Source: Gyrodactylus bullatarudis
Lineage: Eukaryota; Platyhelminthes; Monogenea; Gyrodactylidea; Gyrodactylidae
Length of the DNA: 64,000 bases
Reading direction: 5' to 3'
Assembly (NCBI GenBank): GCA_012064415.1
Contig: SSNU01000096.1
Coordinates: 581,936 to 645,935, forward strand
Positions 24,101 to 35,478 of this stretch are shown one piece after another. The translations under genes and the position numbers were made by a program. How positions within the stretch are numbered: the first letter of the stretch is position 1; every line of letters starts with the position of its first letter. The notes beneath the pieces are model-generated. The model saw only the letters and a program-made list of their open reading frames with translations, was not told the origin of the DNA and did not search any database.

Positions 24101-26989
24101 GTTCTTAAAGAATTTGGGTAATTTTTCTCAGAACTCAATGAAACCTTTTGAGGAAAAACAACTGTCTCAGCTGAATGGAAATACAAACCTTTTGAATTCA
24201 AACTTTTTAATGAACCTTATGAATTTCCTGCCTCCTGACGCAAACAGTCTGGGAAATAATGGACCATTAAACTTGCTTCAAACAAATCTCAGCAATACCA
24301 ATAGTGACATTCAAAGCATCAACGACTTTAACAAATCAGACCAGGAAGAAGACTTGCCCGAGACAAATCTACGTTCTGATCTGGTGCTGCCGTCATTCGT
24401 CCAGAAATCTCCTTTGCAAGAGAATATCTCTTATAAACGAAAACATTCTGTAAGTTTCAAGGTGCAATATTTTGATCGAGTAGAAGAGAATATTTGAAAA
24501 CAAAAAAACATGACTCATGTAGAGAATGTTGAATGAGATTCTCTACACATTGGTATGTGCATTTCTGCCATTTGAAAGCAAAACGATGATGATTGTGTCT
24601 TCTTTTCTACATCTAGATTAGTGAATGATAGATAATTTTATTTCTTAATGGTTTTGCTACTTTGCTTCTCTCATTTCTTTCACTTATCGTTCTTTTTCAT
24701 ATTCATTATTATTTTCGATCGATTCCGAAATGAAAAATTTTATCTCAGCTAATTTTGGCTCCATTCGTTTTATTAACATACGCCATCTTTATATCAGCGG
24801 CTAGATAACTTACCCCTGTTTTAGAATAACTATAAAAGTCAAAGTATTGACAATGATTCAAATTCTATTTTATTCAGTTATTCTGCCGAAAAATGGGAAA
24901 ATCTATAAAAAATCTCTCACATGACGTGATATGTACATAAATTTATCTATCAGTTATGAGTTATCCCACCCAAAAAAAAAACATTTTACTCTTCCTCATT
25001 TTTTTCCTTAATGGAAGAAATTTTATTCTCATAACAACTTTACAATTTATGTATTTGTTAGTGGAAAACGAACAAATTGATTGAAAAATAAAAATATTTT
25101 ATTCGTAGCATATATGTACATATCAATATTGTAATATGATGAACAGATAGATAGACTTGCATAGTTATATTCGTTGTAAAATTTACTAGCTCCTCCCTCG
25201 ACTCTTTTCTACTACTCTTTTCTACTCTAAATATGCATGATGACAAATTAATTCTGCTATCAACATGTTATCTCGTTAAATAAAATAAAATTCATTCATT
25301 TTTATGTTTTTCTGAGGTCGTAAAATTATTGTTTTTTCGAATTTGAGTAAAGGTTTTTTTTATTATCTTACTCAGTAGGATTCAATTGACTGAATATTGA
25401 TTTCATTTTCCATTAGAATGATAAAAATCAGAAAAAGTCCTACCCACTATTCCACAAGGCAAAGTTAGATATTGATGAGGGTAACGCAACCGATTCTGAC
25501 CAGAACACCTCAAAAAGAGATAAAATGGACCAAGATAATTTCCAGCATAGTCTCACATATTTCCTCGTCAAGGATCTCAATTCTGTAGATATCATTGAAG
25601 GATGTGGCTTCAAGCGCTTGTGGAACTTCAACTTGCCCACTGCTATGAAGATTCGTCACAAGTATATGCAAGACCTGCAATCGGCAATAAGAATGAAGTT
25701 GATCTCCAGACTCGATCAAGATAAAATCTTCAATGTTAACTTGCTTGTTGACATTTGGGAGTTGGAGAATGACCAGACATTCTGTTCAATCGGGTTTTCT
25801 CTCAACTACAAGAATAATTCTACTTGCGAAGAGTTCCTGTGGAAAACTCAGTTGGTAAGTGACTTTTTTTGGCCAAGCTGAGAATTAAACAAACTTTAAC
25901 CTTGATTTCTTTTATCTCCAATAGATCAACCCAAATGAATTATCCACTATATATGAATTGATTAAAAAGTGCCTAGAAGAGATCAACTTTAATAGGATGA
26001 AACAAGAGGTAATTATTGTTACCTCAAATCGACACAATTTGATAATGGATGTCTTCAAGTCATTCGGAGATTCTTCAGAGTACAAGTTTATTGTAATGCC
26101 CTGTCTACTCTCAACATTTAATGATGCTGTTGAGGAAACTTTGGAATCTCTCAAATTATCAACTATTTATACGTCACTTCAAAAGAATATTCAAAAATTG
26201 AATAGATTAAACTTGCGAAGGGAACGCCGTAGTTCACAACTCTCTGGTGATAGTGAGAACAGTAGCAGTGTTCAATCGGTTGATTCAAATATTGAATTCC
26301 AAGATGGTAACAACAACTCAGCTGTAAGAGACCATTCAACAGACTCGATTCTTTCAACTTCCTACAATCTGACGGAAAACTTGAAGAACCTCATCTCTGA
26401 AAAGACAGAGATATCAGGCTTCAATTCAAACGAATTCATAAGAATTATCAAGACAATTGATGAGATGAAAAAGTACTTTTTGTCAAATCGTACAGAGTCC
26501 ATCTCAAAGCTGTTAAATTATACCCTTAAGAAAATTTCCACAGATATGGAAAATAATCAAGAGTCAAACTTTGTAACAACAATCTATGATATGATAACAA
26601 ATAAAATTCTCGAAAGGTATCAGTCATCACCTGAGACAACTCTTTTAATAGATCAGATATTTTTACTAGACCCAAATATCAAGACAACCCTCTTCCATGC
26701 TAACAAGACAAACACCTATAACAGCCTTGTTAAAATGATCTCAGATGAAAACATCCTCAATAATTTCCTTGTTAACAGTGACTTGAAGAATATGGAAATT
26801 TTAGATTTATCAAAAAAATTCAAGGCCTTATCCAGTCCGTATTCTTGTATCTTGGGCACCATTGGTGATGGTGGATGCCAGATGGAACAAATCGATTTTG
26901 AATATTTTCTCAAGAAAAGAAAACGTCTAGACCCTAAAGATGTTGATATCTATACGTTCCTTAATAAGAATTGGCAGTTAACTTATTGA
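21173..26989 (+). CDS. BED zinc-finger, hAT transposase-derived protein (4 exons)
   Basis: Exons at 21173-21970, 23706-24449, 25417-25854 and 25925-26989, all introns phase 0 with GT..AG ends (GTGAGT, GTAAGT, GTAAGT donors), give a protein of about 1014 aa. Residues 1-140 are Asn/Ser-rich. A BED finger follows: W145 and C164-x2-C167...H185-x4-H190. Residues 267-514 (exon 2) are Asn/Gln-rich low complexity. Exons 3-4 follow the hAT fold: FLVKD (about 563), VDIW (about 625, in the place of the first catalytic Asp), VTSNRHN (about 692), LLDPNIK (about 906) and KKRKRLDPKDVDIYTFLNK near the C-terminus, the usual hAT end. The second catalytic Asp (VTDN in transposases) is Ser, and the SERVFS-like dimerisation motif is unrecognisable. 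An intact frame, introns and lost catalysis suggest a domesticated ZBED-type DNA-binding protein. The start ATG has a good context (aaaaATGg). No terminal repeats were seen around it. Function is inferred. Confidence 0.86.
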
Positions 26990-28490
26990 AGAAAGCATGT
27001 AAATAATGAAATGAGTATCTAGTCCCTATAATTTTTTGCCGCCCTACCCACAATTAACCATACATTTACTATAAAGTTTAAGCGCTGTGAAAATATTATT
27101 ACTATTAATTTTAAGAAAATAGTTTATTTGTTTACCACTACACAAAAAAAGTTATTATTCTAATACGGATAATATCATTATTATGATCACTGATAATTTA
27201 TCAGTAAATAATACGTTTTTCCGGCATTTCAATTTTGAATAACACACTGAATAAAATTGACGCAAGAAACAAGATTTATCGAAAAAACAAAATCCCTTAT
27301 AAAGTTTCCGTCTTTTTAAAATGTATTTTACTCACTGATAGAAAGTTTTATTCTTTTGGATGAATTAAAAAAACAAAATAATTTTATTGTTGTCTTTAGT
27401 TAAAAAAATAAGAATTGTTCATAATAATATATAAAAATATAAATATTTTTTAAAAAAAGATTCTTTTCGATTTTTCTAAAATTCATCGTCTCAATTCGAG
27501 CAGAACACGTCAACTTTATGATGATAAGAGAATTTCATCTTGTGATAAATTGTATCTCTATCGATTCTTACAAGTATTTATAGAGCATATATTGAACTGT
27601 GTAGAGAACGCAGAGAGAAATTCTTGTAAAATCCAAACAAAAAATGTTAGATATCTATAGTGTAAAGGATCATGAATGCGAAAAGGATAAAAATTGGTTG
27701 AAATTTGATATAGTTTATGATTTTCAATGAAATAACTAACGATGAAAAAGATAGCATATGCCACCGTAGTTGAAGGTTGAACGTATGTTTTTTTGACGAC
27801 ACAACTTAGGATGATAAATTTTGTAGAATAATAAATTTTCTATTAAATTACATAGTTACTTTTAAGTAAGCGCACTATATAAAAATTCTAGATCATTTTA
27901 TTCGAAATAATTTTTACCATATGCGATATTTTTAAAATTATTAAAATTTAATTGCGATCTGTTTTCAATTTGGTGGATGAGGTGGAATCGTATGGTAATC
28001 CTTATATTTGATATTTGATCTGCTAAGTAGTTCTTATTACGAATATGGTACAAAACAAGATTGGAGGAACTGATATTGAAGAGCTTTGGTTTTTCCAATT
28101 GTGCCAGCTGATAGGTTGCATAATAACAAAGCTTTGTGGTAAAGATGGGGCAGAATACATTGTTTGAGTAAAAGTTGTCTAACGTCTGACGCATTTACGA
28201 ATTACGGAAAGAAGTAGGATTTGATTCTTAGGGTCTTAGGTATGGTCCCAGAAAGAATCATTACAGCTCAGTCCAAGGCCGTTTATCTGAGATACAATGG
28301 TTAGAAGAAAAAAATTTCAATCTAGCCTATTGCTGACATTTTTGTCAATGAGAAAAATCGGTCCAAAGTCGAAATGGTTAATAGCTTTGGACATCATCAT
28401 ATTTAGACTACCTTACATTCACTTTTTACAAGTTTTAACCATTTTAGATTATAGGTCTATTAGTTTGTCGTTTGGGGCCAAAACTTTTCT
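26990..28490. other. Spacer downstream of the BED/hAT gene
   Basis: AT-rich with no supportable gene. A 98-codon minus-strand frame (27898-28194) has no recognisable features. The right end runs into the terminal repeat of PLE-B. Confidence 0.55.
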
Positions 28491-28732
28491 AACCTCAAAA
28501 TCCGGGAGAAGTTTCTAATCATGAACGAAGATCCTAACTTATGCATCCAAAAGAACCATTTACATGATTTGCAGTTGCCTTGGTCCAACTGATTTTTAAT
28601 TTTTCTTTTCTACATCTAATAATAGAGAAGTTTTTTGGTTTTTCATCAATTTGAAGTGTTTCAAGAATTTTACAATTTCATTAACATAAATTTCATTGAA
28701 CTAACATTTATAATCATTTAATTGAACCAGGA

Positions 28733-28773
28733 TTAGAGATTGATAAGATCTGGCGAAATATATATTTCTCTAA
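28733..28773 (+). ncRNA. Hammerhead ribozyme with U3-A8 core, left repeat of PLE-B
   Basis: A 7-bp stem I (ttagaga with tctctaa), core TTGATAA at 28740-28746 instead of CTGATGA, 8-nt stem II segment gatctggc with a G-C closing pair, GAA at 28755-28757, self-complementary stem III (atatatat), cleavage-site T at 28766. The two core changes (C3 to U, G8 to A) fall on the two bases known to pair with each other in the folded hammerhead, so the pair is conserved. Confidence 0.72.
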
Positions 28774-28850
28774 TTAAGGTTGTTTTAGGTTTGAATAAGA
28801 AACTTTTCAAAAAAATTGGCCAATTTAGATTCTACAAGTCATGTTTTCAA

Positions 28851-31067
28851 ATGAACAGATTTCCAAAGTTCATGTGGAACCAGATCCCGGATGAATTTTT
28901 GTTCAACAAATATGAATATGTCAAACTATCTGCTTCAAAGGAATTGGAAAATAATCGACAGAAAATTGAGAGACTCGAAGCAAAACTTAGCAATGCAAGA
29001 CAACATATAATTACGAACGAATCATTGGAAGCACATATTGACAGGTTCTTAAAAATACAAGGGGGGAAAGAAAGCGAAAAGAAGTTACAAAACTTAATGA
29101 GACAAATAGAAACAGAGAATGTCATTCAGGACAATGGCTTTTTCAACTACGCTGGAATAGAACTCACAAGAATGCAAAAAGAAATACTCTCACTAGGTCC
29201 TAATTTCTGCGTCCCAAAGAAAACAAAAAACACAAGATAAAGCTGCTTTCGAAAAATTAGCGTGGGATCTATCTGAAACAAATAGACTTAAAGAAGGGGC
29301 AAATCTGGAGAATATCAAAATAGATCTTCTCAATACATGCAAAAATTACAGTAAGAAAAAGAATATAAGCAACAAACTAAAACGGGAACACTGGGAGGCG
29401 CTGAAGGAAATAACAAACAATAGAGACTTAGTCCTGGCAAGACCAGACAAGGGGAGAGGTTTATTAATAATTAAGAGACAGGATTATATTCAATCAGGAT
29501 GTGAATTTCTTTAGGATGAAACGAAATTTGAGAAAAGTGAAGAACTCAGAGTAAATTACAAAATAGGCAACGAAGAAAAAGAAATAGAAAAGATTGGAAA
29601 GAATCTTCATAGAAGAGGGTTGATAGATAGTTTCACAATGAATTCAATAATCAGGAAAAATTCTTCAATTTCCAGATTATACTTCCTACCAAAGACACAT
29701 AAGATTGACCCAGAGAACCTTGCAAATGTATTACCAATGAGACCAATTCTAGATATGTCAGCCTGCCCACAGCATTTTCTAGATGTTCTCAGACCAATTC
29801 ATGTTGTAAAAGACGTATTCGAATTTGTTGACAAAATGAAGAATTACAATGTCGGTTCTAGAAAGATGGTATCGTTTGATATAACATCACTTTTTCCTAA
29901 TATTCCTATTGAAGAAATTCTGAACATAATAGGTTCATATATCGAAAACAACAGAAATGATTTCAGAATGAGTGGAGAAGAAATTGTCGAAATGGTCAGA
30001 AAATGCTGCACAAATATTCCCCTATCTTTCCAAAATGAAATCTATTTTCAAAGAGATGGAATAGCTATGGGATCACCACTGAGCCCAATAATAGCGGAAA
30101 ACACAGATTGCAAGATATCATCAATAGATATACAGACATGTACATCAGATACGTAGACACTTTCATAATAATGAAACAAAATACATCTATTTCAGAATTC
30201 CATAGAGAGATGAACTCAATTCATCCCAACATTAAATTCACAAAAGAAGAAGAAATAGAAGACACATTGAGTTTACTAGATGTAAAGCTAACGAGAAAAC
30301 CTGACGGAACCCTTAAAAGAAATACCCACCATAAGAAGTCAGACACTGGAAAATATCTACATTTTTCAAGTTTCTGTCCAAAAAGTTACAAAACAGGTTT
30401 AATTATTGGCTTAATCAAGAGGACCAAGAGAATTGTCAGCGAGGAAGAATTCCTAAAAGAAATTGATGAGATAAAAGAAAGACTCAGAGAAAACGGATAT
30501 CCTCAAAATTTTGTTCGCAAATATATAGAAAAGGCTTTAGAAGATCAAGCAAACAACCAAGAAGATATTCAAGAGGAACAAAATGATGAAACCATCCGGA
30601 TCTATGTCAAATTATCGTTCAAAGGAGATGGCTTTAGTCATGATTTGAGAAGGAAATTGACCAAACTTGTAAATGAAAATTATAATGATATACAATTGAA
30701 GGTTGTATTCAAAACCACAAGTCTATTCAAATTCCAGCTTAAAGATAAACTAGAACCATCTGAGCAATCAAATCTCATCTATAGTTTCCAAGCTACATGC
30801 GGAGCCAAATACATAGGAAGAACCCAAAGACGTCTAGCTGTTAGGATAAAAGAACACCTCAACAGAAAGAATTCCTCAATTAAAAAGCACCTAGAGCAAT
30901 GTGGTTGTGAAGCAAGTGAAGAAAATTTCAAAATTTTATTCAAATGCCCAAACGACAAACTTATAGACCTCAAAATCCGGGAGAAGTTTCTAATCATGAA
31001 CGAAGATCCTAACTTATGCATCCAAAAGAACCATTTACATGATTTGCAGTTGCCTTGGTCCAACTGA
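28851..31067 (+). pseudogene. PLE-B reverse transcriptase/GIY-YIG polyprotein, broken
   Basis: The first ATG after the ribozyme is at 28851. The N-terminal part ends at a frameshift in an A-run near 29225. The next frame, carrying DKAAFEKL and ARPDKGRGLLII, has a stop at 29512-29514 and continues through RT motifs RPILDM, SFDITSLFPNIPIEE and QRDGIAMGSPLSP. A deletion after SPLSPIIAE (near 30098) removes roughly ten residues and shifts the frame. The third frame (30108-31067) holds YIRYVDTF, where one Asp of YVDD is missing, then FSHDLRRKL and the GIY-YIG domain CGAKYIGRT...RIKEHL...IKKHL, ending LQLPWSN. It shares the domain order of PLE-A but is clearly divergent. Confidence 0.9.
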
Positions 31068-31210
31068 TTTTTAATTTTTCTTTTCTACATCTAATAATAG
31101 ATAAGTTTTTTGGTTTTTCATCAATTTGAAGTGTTTCAAGAATTTTACAATTTCATTAACATAAATTTCATTGAACTAACATTTATAATCATTTAATTGA
31201 ACCAGGATTA

Positions 31211-31453
31211 CGTTGGAGTGATTCACGTAGTTGTTCAAAAATGTCGAAAATCCACTTAAATACATAATTTTGGAATTATATAAGAAGATATATTTAAAAC
31301 CAAATGCGCATTTCTCAAAGGATCATCAGTGGTCTCTCTTTGAAAATGATAAAAGTTAACGTTTGAATGAAAAATAATAATTTACAAATTTTGAAAGAAA
31401 TAGTAAATGTTAAAGAATATAAGAGTAGAAATAGGAATATAATGTAAGCTGAT
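31211..31453 (-). mobile_element. Solo hammerhead-bearing terminal-repeat insert (retrozyme-like)
   Basis: 243 bp consisting only of PLE-A-family terminal-repeat sequence in minus orientation: it begins at the conserved cagcttacat block and ends at the outer tip (tgattcacgtagttgttc on the plus strand). It is flanked by a 9-bp target duplication, CCAGGATTA, at 31202-31210 and 31454-31462. It lacks any coding sequence. It interrupts the right terminal repeat of PLE-B exactly at the 5' strand of that element's hammerhead stem I. Small non-autonomous hammerhead elements (retrozymes) mobilised by PLEs are known in animals. This could be one, or a strongly 5'-truncated PLE. Confidence 0.8.
31296..31336 (-). 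ncRNA. Hammerhead ribozyme in the solo insert
   Basis: Minus strand: core CTGATGA (31329-31323), stem II segment tcctttga able to form U-A and C-G pairs, GAA at 31314-31312, self-complementary stem III (atgcgcat), cleavage-site T at 31303, and stem I of seven consecutive pairs, two of them G-U (agagacca with tggtttt on the 3' side). Good overall geometry. Confidence 0.83.
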
Positions 31454-31459
31454 CCAGGA

Positions 31460-31500
31460 TTAGAGATTGATAAGATCTGGCGAAATATATATTTCTCTAA
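31460..31500 (+). ncRNA. Hammerhead ribozyme with U3-A8 core, right repeat of PLE-B
   Basis: Same sequence as 28733-28773: ttagaga, TTGATAA, gatctggc, GAA, atatatat, t, tctctaa. The 5' strand of stem I survives because the target duplication of the solo insert restored it. Confidence 0.72.
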
Positions 31501-31506
31501 TTAAAA

Positions 31507-32097
31507 AATTCTTTTTATAATACTAACGGAATAGTTTGATAAACTTGTTACCAGGTTTCAAGATTAACAAGCTATTTAGCTTTCTGATTTGGATACTCAT
31601 TTTATTTTCCCTAAAACATTGTTTCTTGATCAAAAAATAATGTTCGAGAAAAATCATTAAGGAAATAAATCTCACAGTTCTAAAATTCCAAAGGCTTTGT
31701 TAAGGCTACAAATAAGAAATTGGTGATCCAAATATGAATTTTTTCTTATTATCAAGATATGTCCAAAAGGTTTTAAATGGTAAGAAAATAAGTTCTTCAA
31801 ATATACCTCACTTGAGGAATAGGCGTAACTCAACAAATGAAATTTTTTTTTATGATATCTGTATCAAAATGAACTATCCGAACTAAGCACCTCACACAAG
31901 AACGATATGCAAATCTTCAAGTCATCTCAGGATGAATCAGTTGCCAAGAAAAGCTGTATAGAATCAATAGAGGAGCACTCACAAAATCTACGAGAATACC
32001 TTATAGACACTGAAGATTTTGACAAAAATCCTCTTAATCACACTAGTCTTGGACACCCCAAGCGATACATCACGAGCTAAATATTCACGTAAAATCT
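31507..32097. other. Spacer, no gene recognised
   Basis: Unique-looking AT-rich sequence between PLE-B and the minus-strand PLE-C. Confidence 0.55.
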
Positions 32098-33033
32098 CAT
32101 CGGCCAGGGTAGTTGAAGATTGTAGGAATAATTTTTCTGAACGCATAGATTTGGTTTGTACAAGTTAATAAAGAATTCCTCTACCCATAGATACTGTCAT
32201 CATCAGGATTTTTGTAAAAAATAGAAAAATTTGAAGTTGAGGCAGTAGAATTTTCTTGTTTAAGATGTCTTGTAACCGCTGTGTCTTTCTTCAAATGATC
32301 ACTGGATCTTGTAGAAAGTTTCCTTATAGTCCGTCCTATATATGAAGCCCCACAAGTGCTTTGAAATTTGTAAATTAATAGAGTTTTTTCTTCAGGTTTA
32401 AGTAAATTCTTATGGATCAAACTGAATAATCTCTGTGTTTTAAATACAATTTTCAATTGTATTTTATTGTAATGTTGATCGATGAGATTAACCAGTCTTT
32501 TCCTAACATCATTACTAAAACCGTCACCTTTAAAATTAAGCTTCATAAAAATTGTAGTCTTCGCAGCCTCATCTGTGTTGTTTGTTTCATCGTCTATGAT
32601 ATCAGATCTATTGATGAATTTGTCCACAAATCTGGCTGGGTAACCATTTTTCATCAGGGATAACTCTGAATTCTCTATCTCATGAGGCCATTCTTCTAAT
32701 CCTCTTGCCTAGACCATTTACTAAACCTCTTTTGTGTGAAATAGGACTAAAACTGACATAATGTAGATATTTGCCATTATCCGTATTCTTTTGGTAAATA
32801 TTTCTTGTAATTCATCCTCTTTCCTGGTTAGTTTTACATCTAAGAAATTCAAAGAATTATTAGATCCTTTCTCCATGGTAAATTTAATATTAGGATGAAA
32901 CGAGTTCATTTTGGAGAAAAAAATCGTCTATAATAGCATTAGGTTTTATCAGAATGTGTCATCAACATGTCTGATGTATTGATAATCTGACATATTAGTC
33001 ATTTCTAACCAACCTAGGAAGATGTCTGCTAAA
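32098..33033 (-). mobile_element. PLE-C, 5'-truncated fragment
   Basis: Minus-strand PLE beginning inside the RT domain just after motif B (LADIFLGWLEM at 33033-33000), through motif C (RHVDDTF), FLDVKLTRKED, FVDKFIN, LNFKGDGFSNDVRKRL and the GIY-YIG domain CGASYIGRT, to the C-terminal LPWP near 32098. The frame is broken by stops and shifts, leaving open pieces at 32721-32909 and 32181-32654. The terminal repeat and hammerhead are missing at the 3' side. 5' truncation is common for PLE insertions. Confidence 0.9.
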
Positions 33034-34173
33034 AAATTTTTTACAAATATCTGAATGGAGGCATTAAAATTATAAAAATTTCGAGAAAATTTTTCACGTA
33101 TATGTCATACCAAAATTCTAAAAGCATCAAAATAAATTTCACTATCAACTGGGATTTTCGGGCAATAAGTAAAAGACTGAAAAAACTTTTGAATTTTCGA
33201 AAAATTCAAGCACTATTGAAAATACTTGAAATTTATAAGGGATCCCATTTTCGAATTCTTTCTTTCTTTATTCATTAATGTGGGTGGATTTTCAATAAAA
33301 CGTAATTTTCATATTCGAGTTTTTCAAAAACGAGTCACATAGTTTTTAAAACATGTCCAATTAAACAAATCCAATTCAATTCATTAATAAGAAAATTGAA
33401 AGAATATTTATTATTTTGGCCAAGATACGATCCGGGGATTAATCCTATGTCTTAAAGATTTTGGATATCTCTAAATGGTAGTATGGTTTTAATATGTCGA
33501 CTTTATTGTAGAGGCGAGCTGTATACAATCATAATCATCACAATATTCACTGAATGTTGATACCTTTAAATAATCTACTCACATTATTTGTCTCAGAACT
33601 CGCTCACTTTCTATGAAACAAAAACCAGAATTTGAAAAATTTTATGCCACCTAAAAAATTAGCTTCAAGTGATAAAATGCGAAAACTGAAACTAAAGATG
33701 TGCACAATATCGAATCTTTTAATGAATATTATTCATTAGTTGAAATAGATTAATTTTTTATCTAAATTCTCAAATCTTTAGCTCGTATAATTGCACCAAT
33801 AATTAATGATTTCAACATAAAATCGATACCCAACTCTGATGAGAGCTTCTCTTTGCACTTTTATTTCGTTGAAATCAAAATTTTGACTGAGCAATTCTTC
33901 TTAGGGTTAATTATAAAAGATAACCCCTGAGCAAATATTAGTTACATTTATCAATATGAGAATAAAACTCTATAAAGTAAATAAAATCTGAAAGTGGCAA
34001 AATGGCCAGAAGAAGTTTTCCCGGACCAAGACTAGACAAGAAGATCAAATTTGCTTAGGAGTTGAATTTTGATTTCTTTCTTTCGATCATTTTCAATAGA
34101 CTATAAAAAAACTAATAAACGAGAAAAAATTCAATGACTTAGAATCCCTCTTTTGTGAATTTTATGGTAATAT
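33034..34173. other. Spacer, no gene recognised
   Basis: AT-rich, no supportable open frame, RNA gene or complete repeat. Confidence 0.55.
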
Positions 34174-34265
34174 TTTGGCGATGATATGATTCACGTAATT
34201 TATCAAAAACGTCCGAAAATCCGCTTAAAATCATATTTGTAGATATATAAGAAAAGAATTTTTAT

Positions 34266-34304
34266 TCACTAAATGTATATTTCTTTATGGTTCATCAGTA
34301 GTGA
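34266..34304 (-). ncRNA. Hammerhead ribozyme of PLE-D
   Basis: Minus strand: stem I tcacta with tagtga (six perfect pairs), core CTGATGA (34298-34292), 8-nt stem II segment accataaa with no obvious pairing, GAA (34283-34281), stem III atatacat (one mismatch), cleavage-site T at 34272. Confidence 0.8.
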
Positions 34305-34462
34305 CACATAAATAATGATATAAGTTTAAAGTTCATTGAAAATAATATTTTACAATTTTTGAAAGAAATAGTAAAAGTTGAAGAAAATTAGAATAAATGT
34401 AAGCTAAAAAAACACCAAAACTCTTCAATAAATAGCAACAGTGAAGAGAAAAGTGAAAAAGC

Positions 34463-35341
34463 TCACATAGGCCAGGGTAATTGAAGGTTATAGGAATAAT
34501 TTTTCTGAACACACAGATTTGGCTTAAAGTGATTGATGAAGAATTTCTCCTTCACCCACAAATCCGTGCTGTCATCCCCCGCATTTTTATACAAGATTGA
34601 AAAATTAGAAATTGAAGCTTCGTGGTTTTCCTGTTTGATATGTCTGGTCACCGCCGTATCCTTCTTGAGGTGATCGTTTGACCTGGTTGATAATTTCCTA
34701 ATCGTACGTCCTATATAAGAAGCTCCACAGTCGCATTGGAATTTGTAAATTAAAAGAGTCTTTTCTTCCGGTTTTAGTAAATCCTTATGAATCAAACTGA
34801 ATAATCTTTGGGTTTTAAATACAATTTTCAATTGTATATTATCATAGTGTTGATCAATAAGATTAACCAGTCGTCTCCTTACATCATTACTAAAACCATC
34901 ACCTTTAAAATTAAGTTTCATGAAGATGGTTGTCTTCTCTCCTTCATCTCTGTCGACTCTTTCATCTACATCATCAGACATATTGATGAATTTGTCTACA
35001 AATCTGTTGGAATAACCATTCTCGTTCAAACGTAACTTTGACTCTTCTATTTCTTTTGGCCATTCCTCTGGACTAGCGATCCTTCTTATCCTCTTTCCTA
35101 GACCAATTACTAAGCCAACTTTATGAGATAGAGGACTAAAACTGGCAAAATGGAGGTATTTCCCATTATCAGTCTTCTTCTTGTAGATGTTTCTTAGAAT
35201 TGACCCATCCTCCTTCCTAGTTAGTTTGACATCTAAGAAACTCAAACTCTCATTAGACTCTTTTTCCATGGTAAATTTAATATTAGGATGAAATGAATTC
35301 ATCTTTAAGAAAAAATCGTCTACTGAAACATTAGGTTTCAT
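34463..35341 (-). pseudogene. PLE-D C-terminal polyprotein (post-RT region and GIY-YIG), 5'-truncated
   Basis: An open frame of 292 codons: starts at MKPNVSVDDFF just after where YVDD would be, FLDVKLTRKEDGS, HKVGLVIGLGKR, LNFKGDGFSNDVRRRL, then the GIY-YIG endonuclease CDCGASYIGRTIRKLSTR...HLKKDTAVTRH and the terminal LQLPWPM. No stop or shift in this part, so the endonuclease half is young, but the RT is missing, so it cannot act alone. Confidence 0.9.
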
Positions 35342-35344
35342 CAG

Positions 35345-35478
35345 AATAAACTTTTACTATTTCTTTCAAAAATTGTAAAATATTATTTTCAATGAACTTT
35401 AAACTTTTATCATTATTTATGTGTCACTACTGATGAACCATAAAGAAATGTACATTTAGTGAATAAAAATTCTTTTCT
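35345..35478 (+). mobile_element. PLE terminal-repeat fragment, plus orientation, ending at assembly gap
   Basis: 134 bp nearly identical to 36480-36598, starting aacttttactatttctttc, containing a hammerhead, and cut off by the N run. Joined head-to-head to PLE-D. Confidence 0.85.
35424..35462 (+). ncRNA. Hammerhead ribozyme beside the gap
   Basis: Stem I tcacta/tagtga (six pairs), core CTGATGA at 35430-35436, stem II segment accataaa, GAA 35445-35447, self-complementary stem III atgtacat, cleavage-site T at 35456. Confidence 0.82.

Larger units (their letters stand above)
28491..31505 (+). mobile_element. Penelope-like element PLE-B, flanked by both terminal repeats
   Basis: The most complete PLE in the window and of a different lineage from the others. 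The left terminal repeat (28491-28778) duplicates the end of the ORF (from acctcaaaatccgggagaag), the 3' untranslated part and a hammerhead. The same sequence recurs at the right end (30968-31210 plus 31454-31505), interrupted by a 243-bp insertion. This is the typical PLE pLTR structure. The left and right repeats are almost identical, which suggests recent insertion, but the coding region already has two frame breaks and a stop. Confidence 0.92.
34174..35344 (-). mobile_element. PLE-D, 5'-truncated copy with terminal repeat
   Basis: Minus-strand PLE. The terminal repeat lies at 34174-34445 and the reading frame upstream of it is open from 35341 to 34463. The 5' end is truncated within RT motif C (at attctgatgaaacc), where it joins plus-oriented terminal-repeat sequence head to head. 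The same junction type occurs at 36437. Confidence 0.92.
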
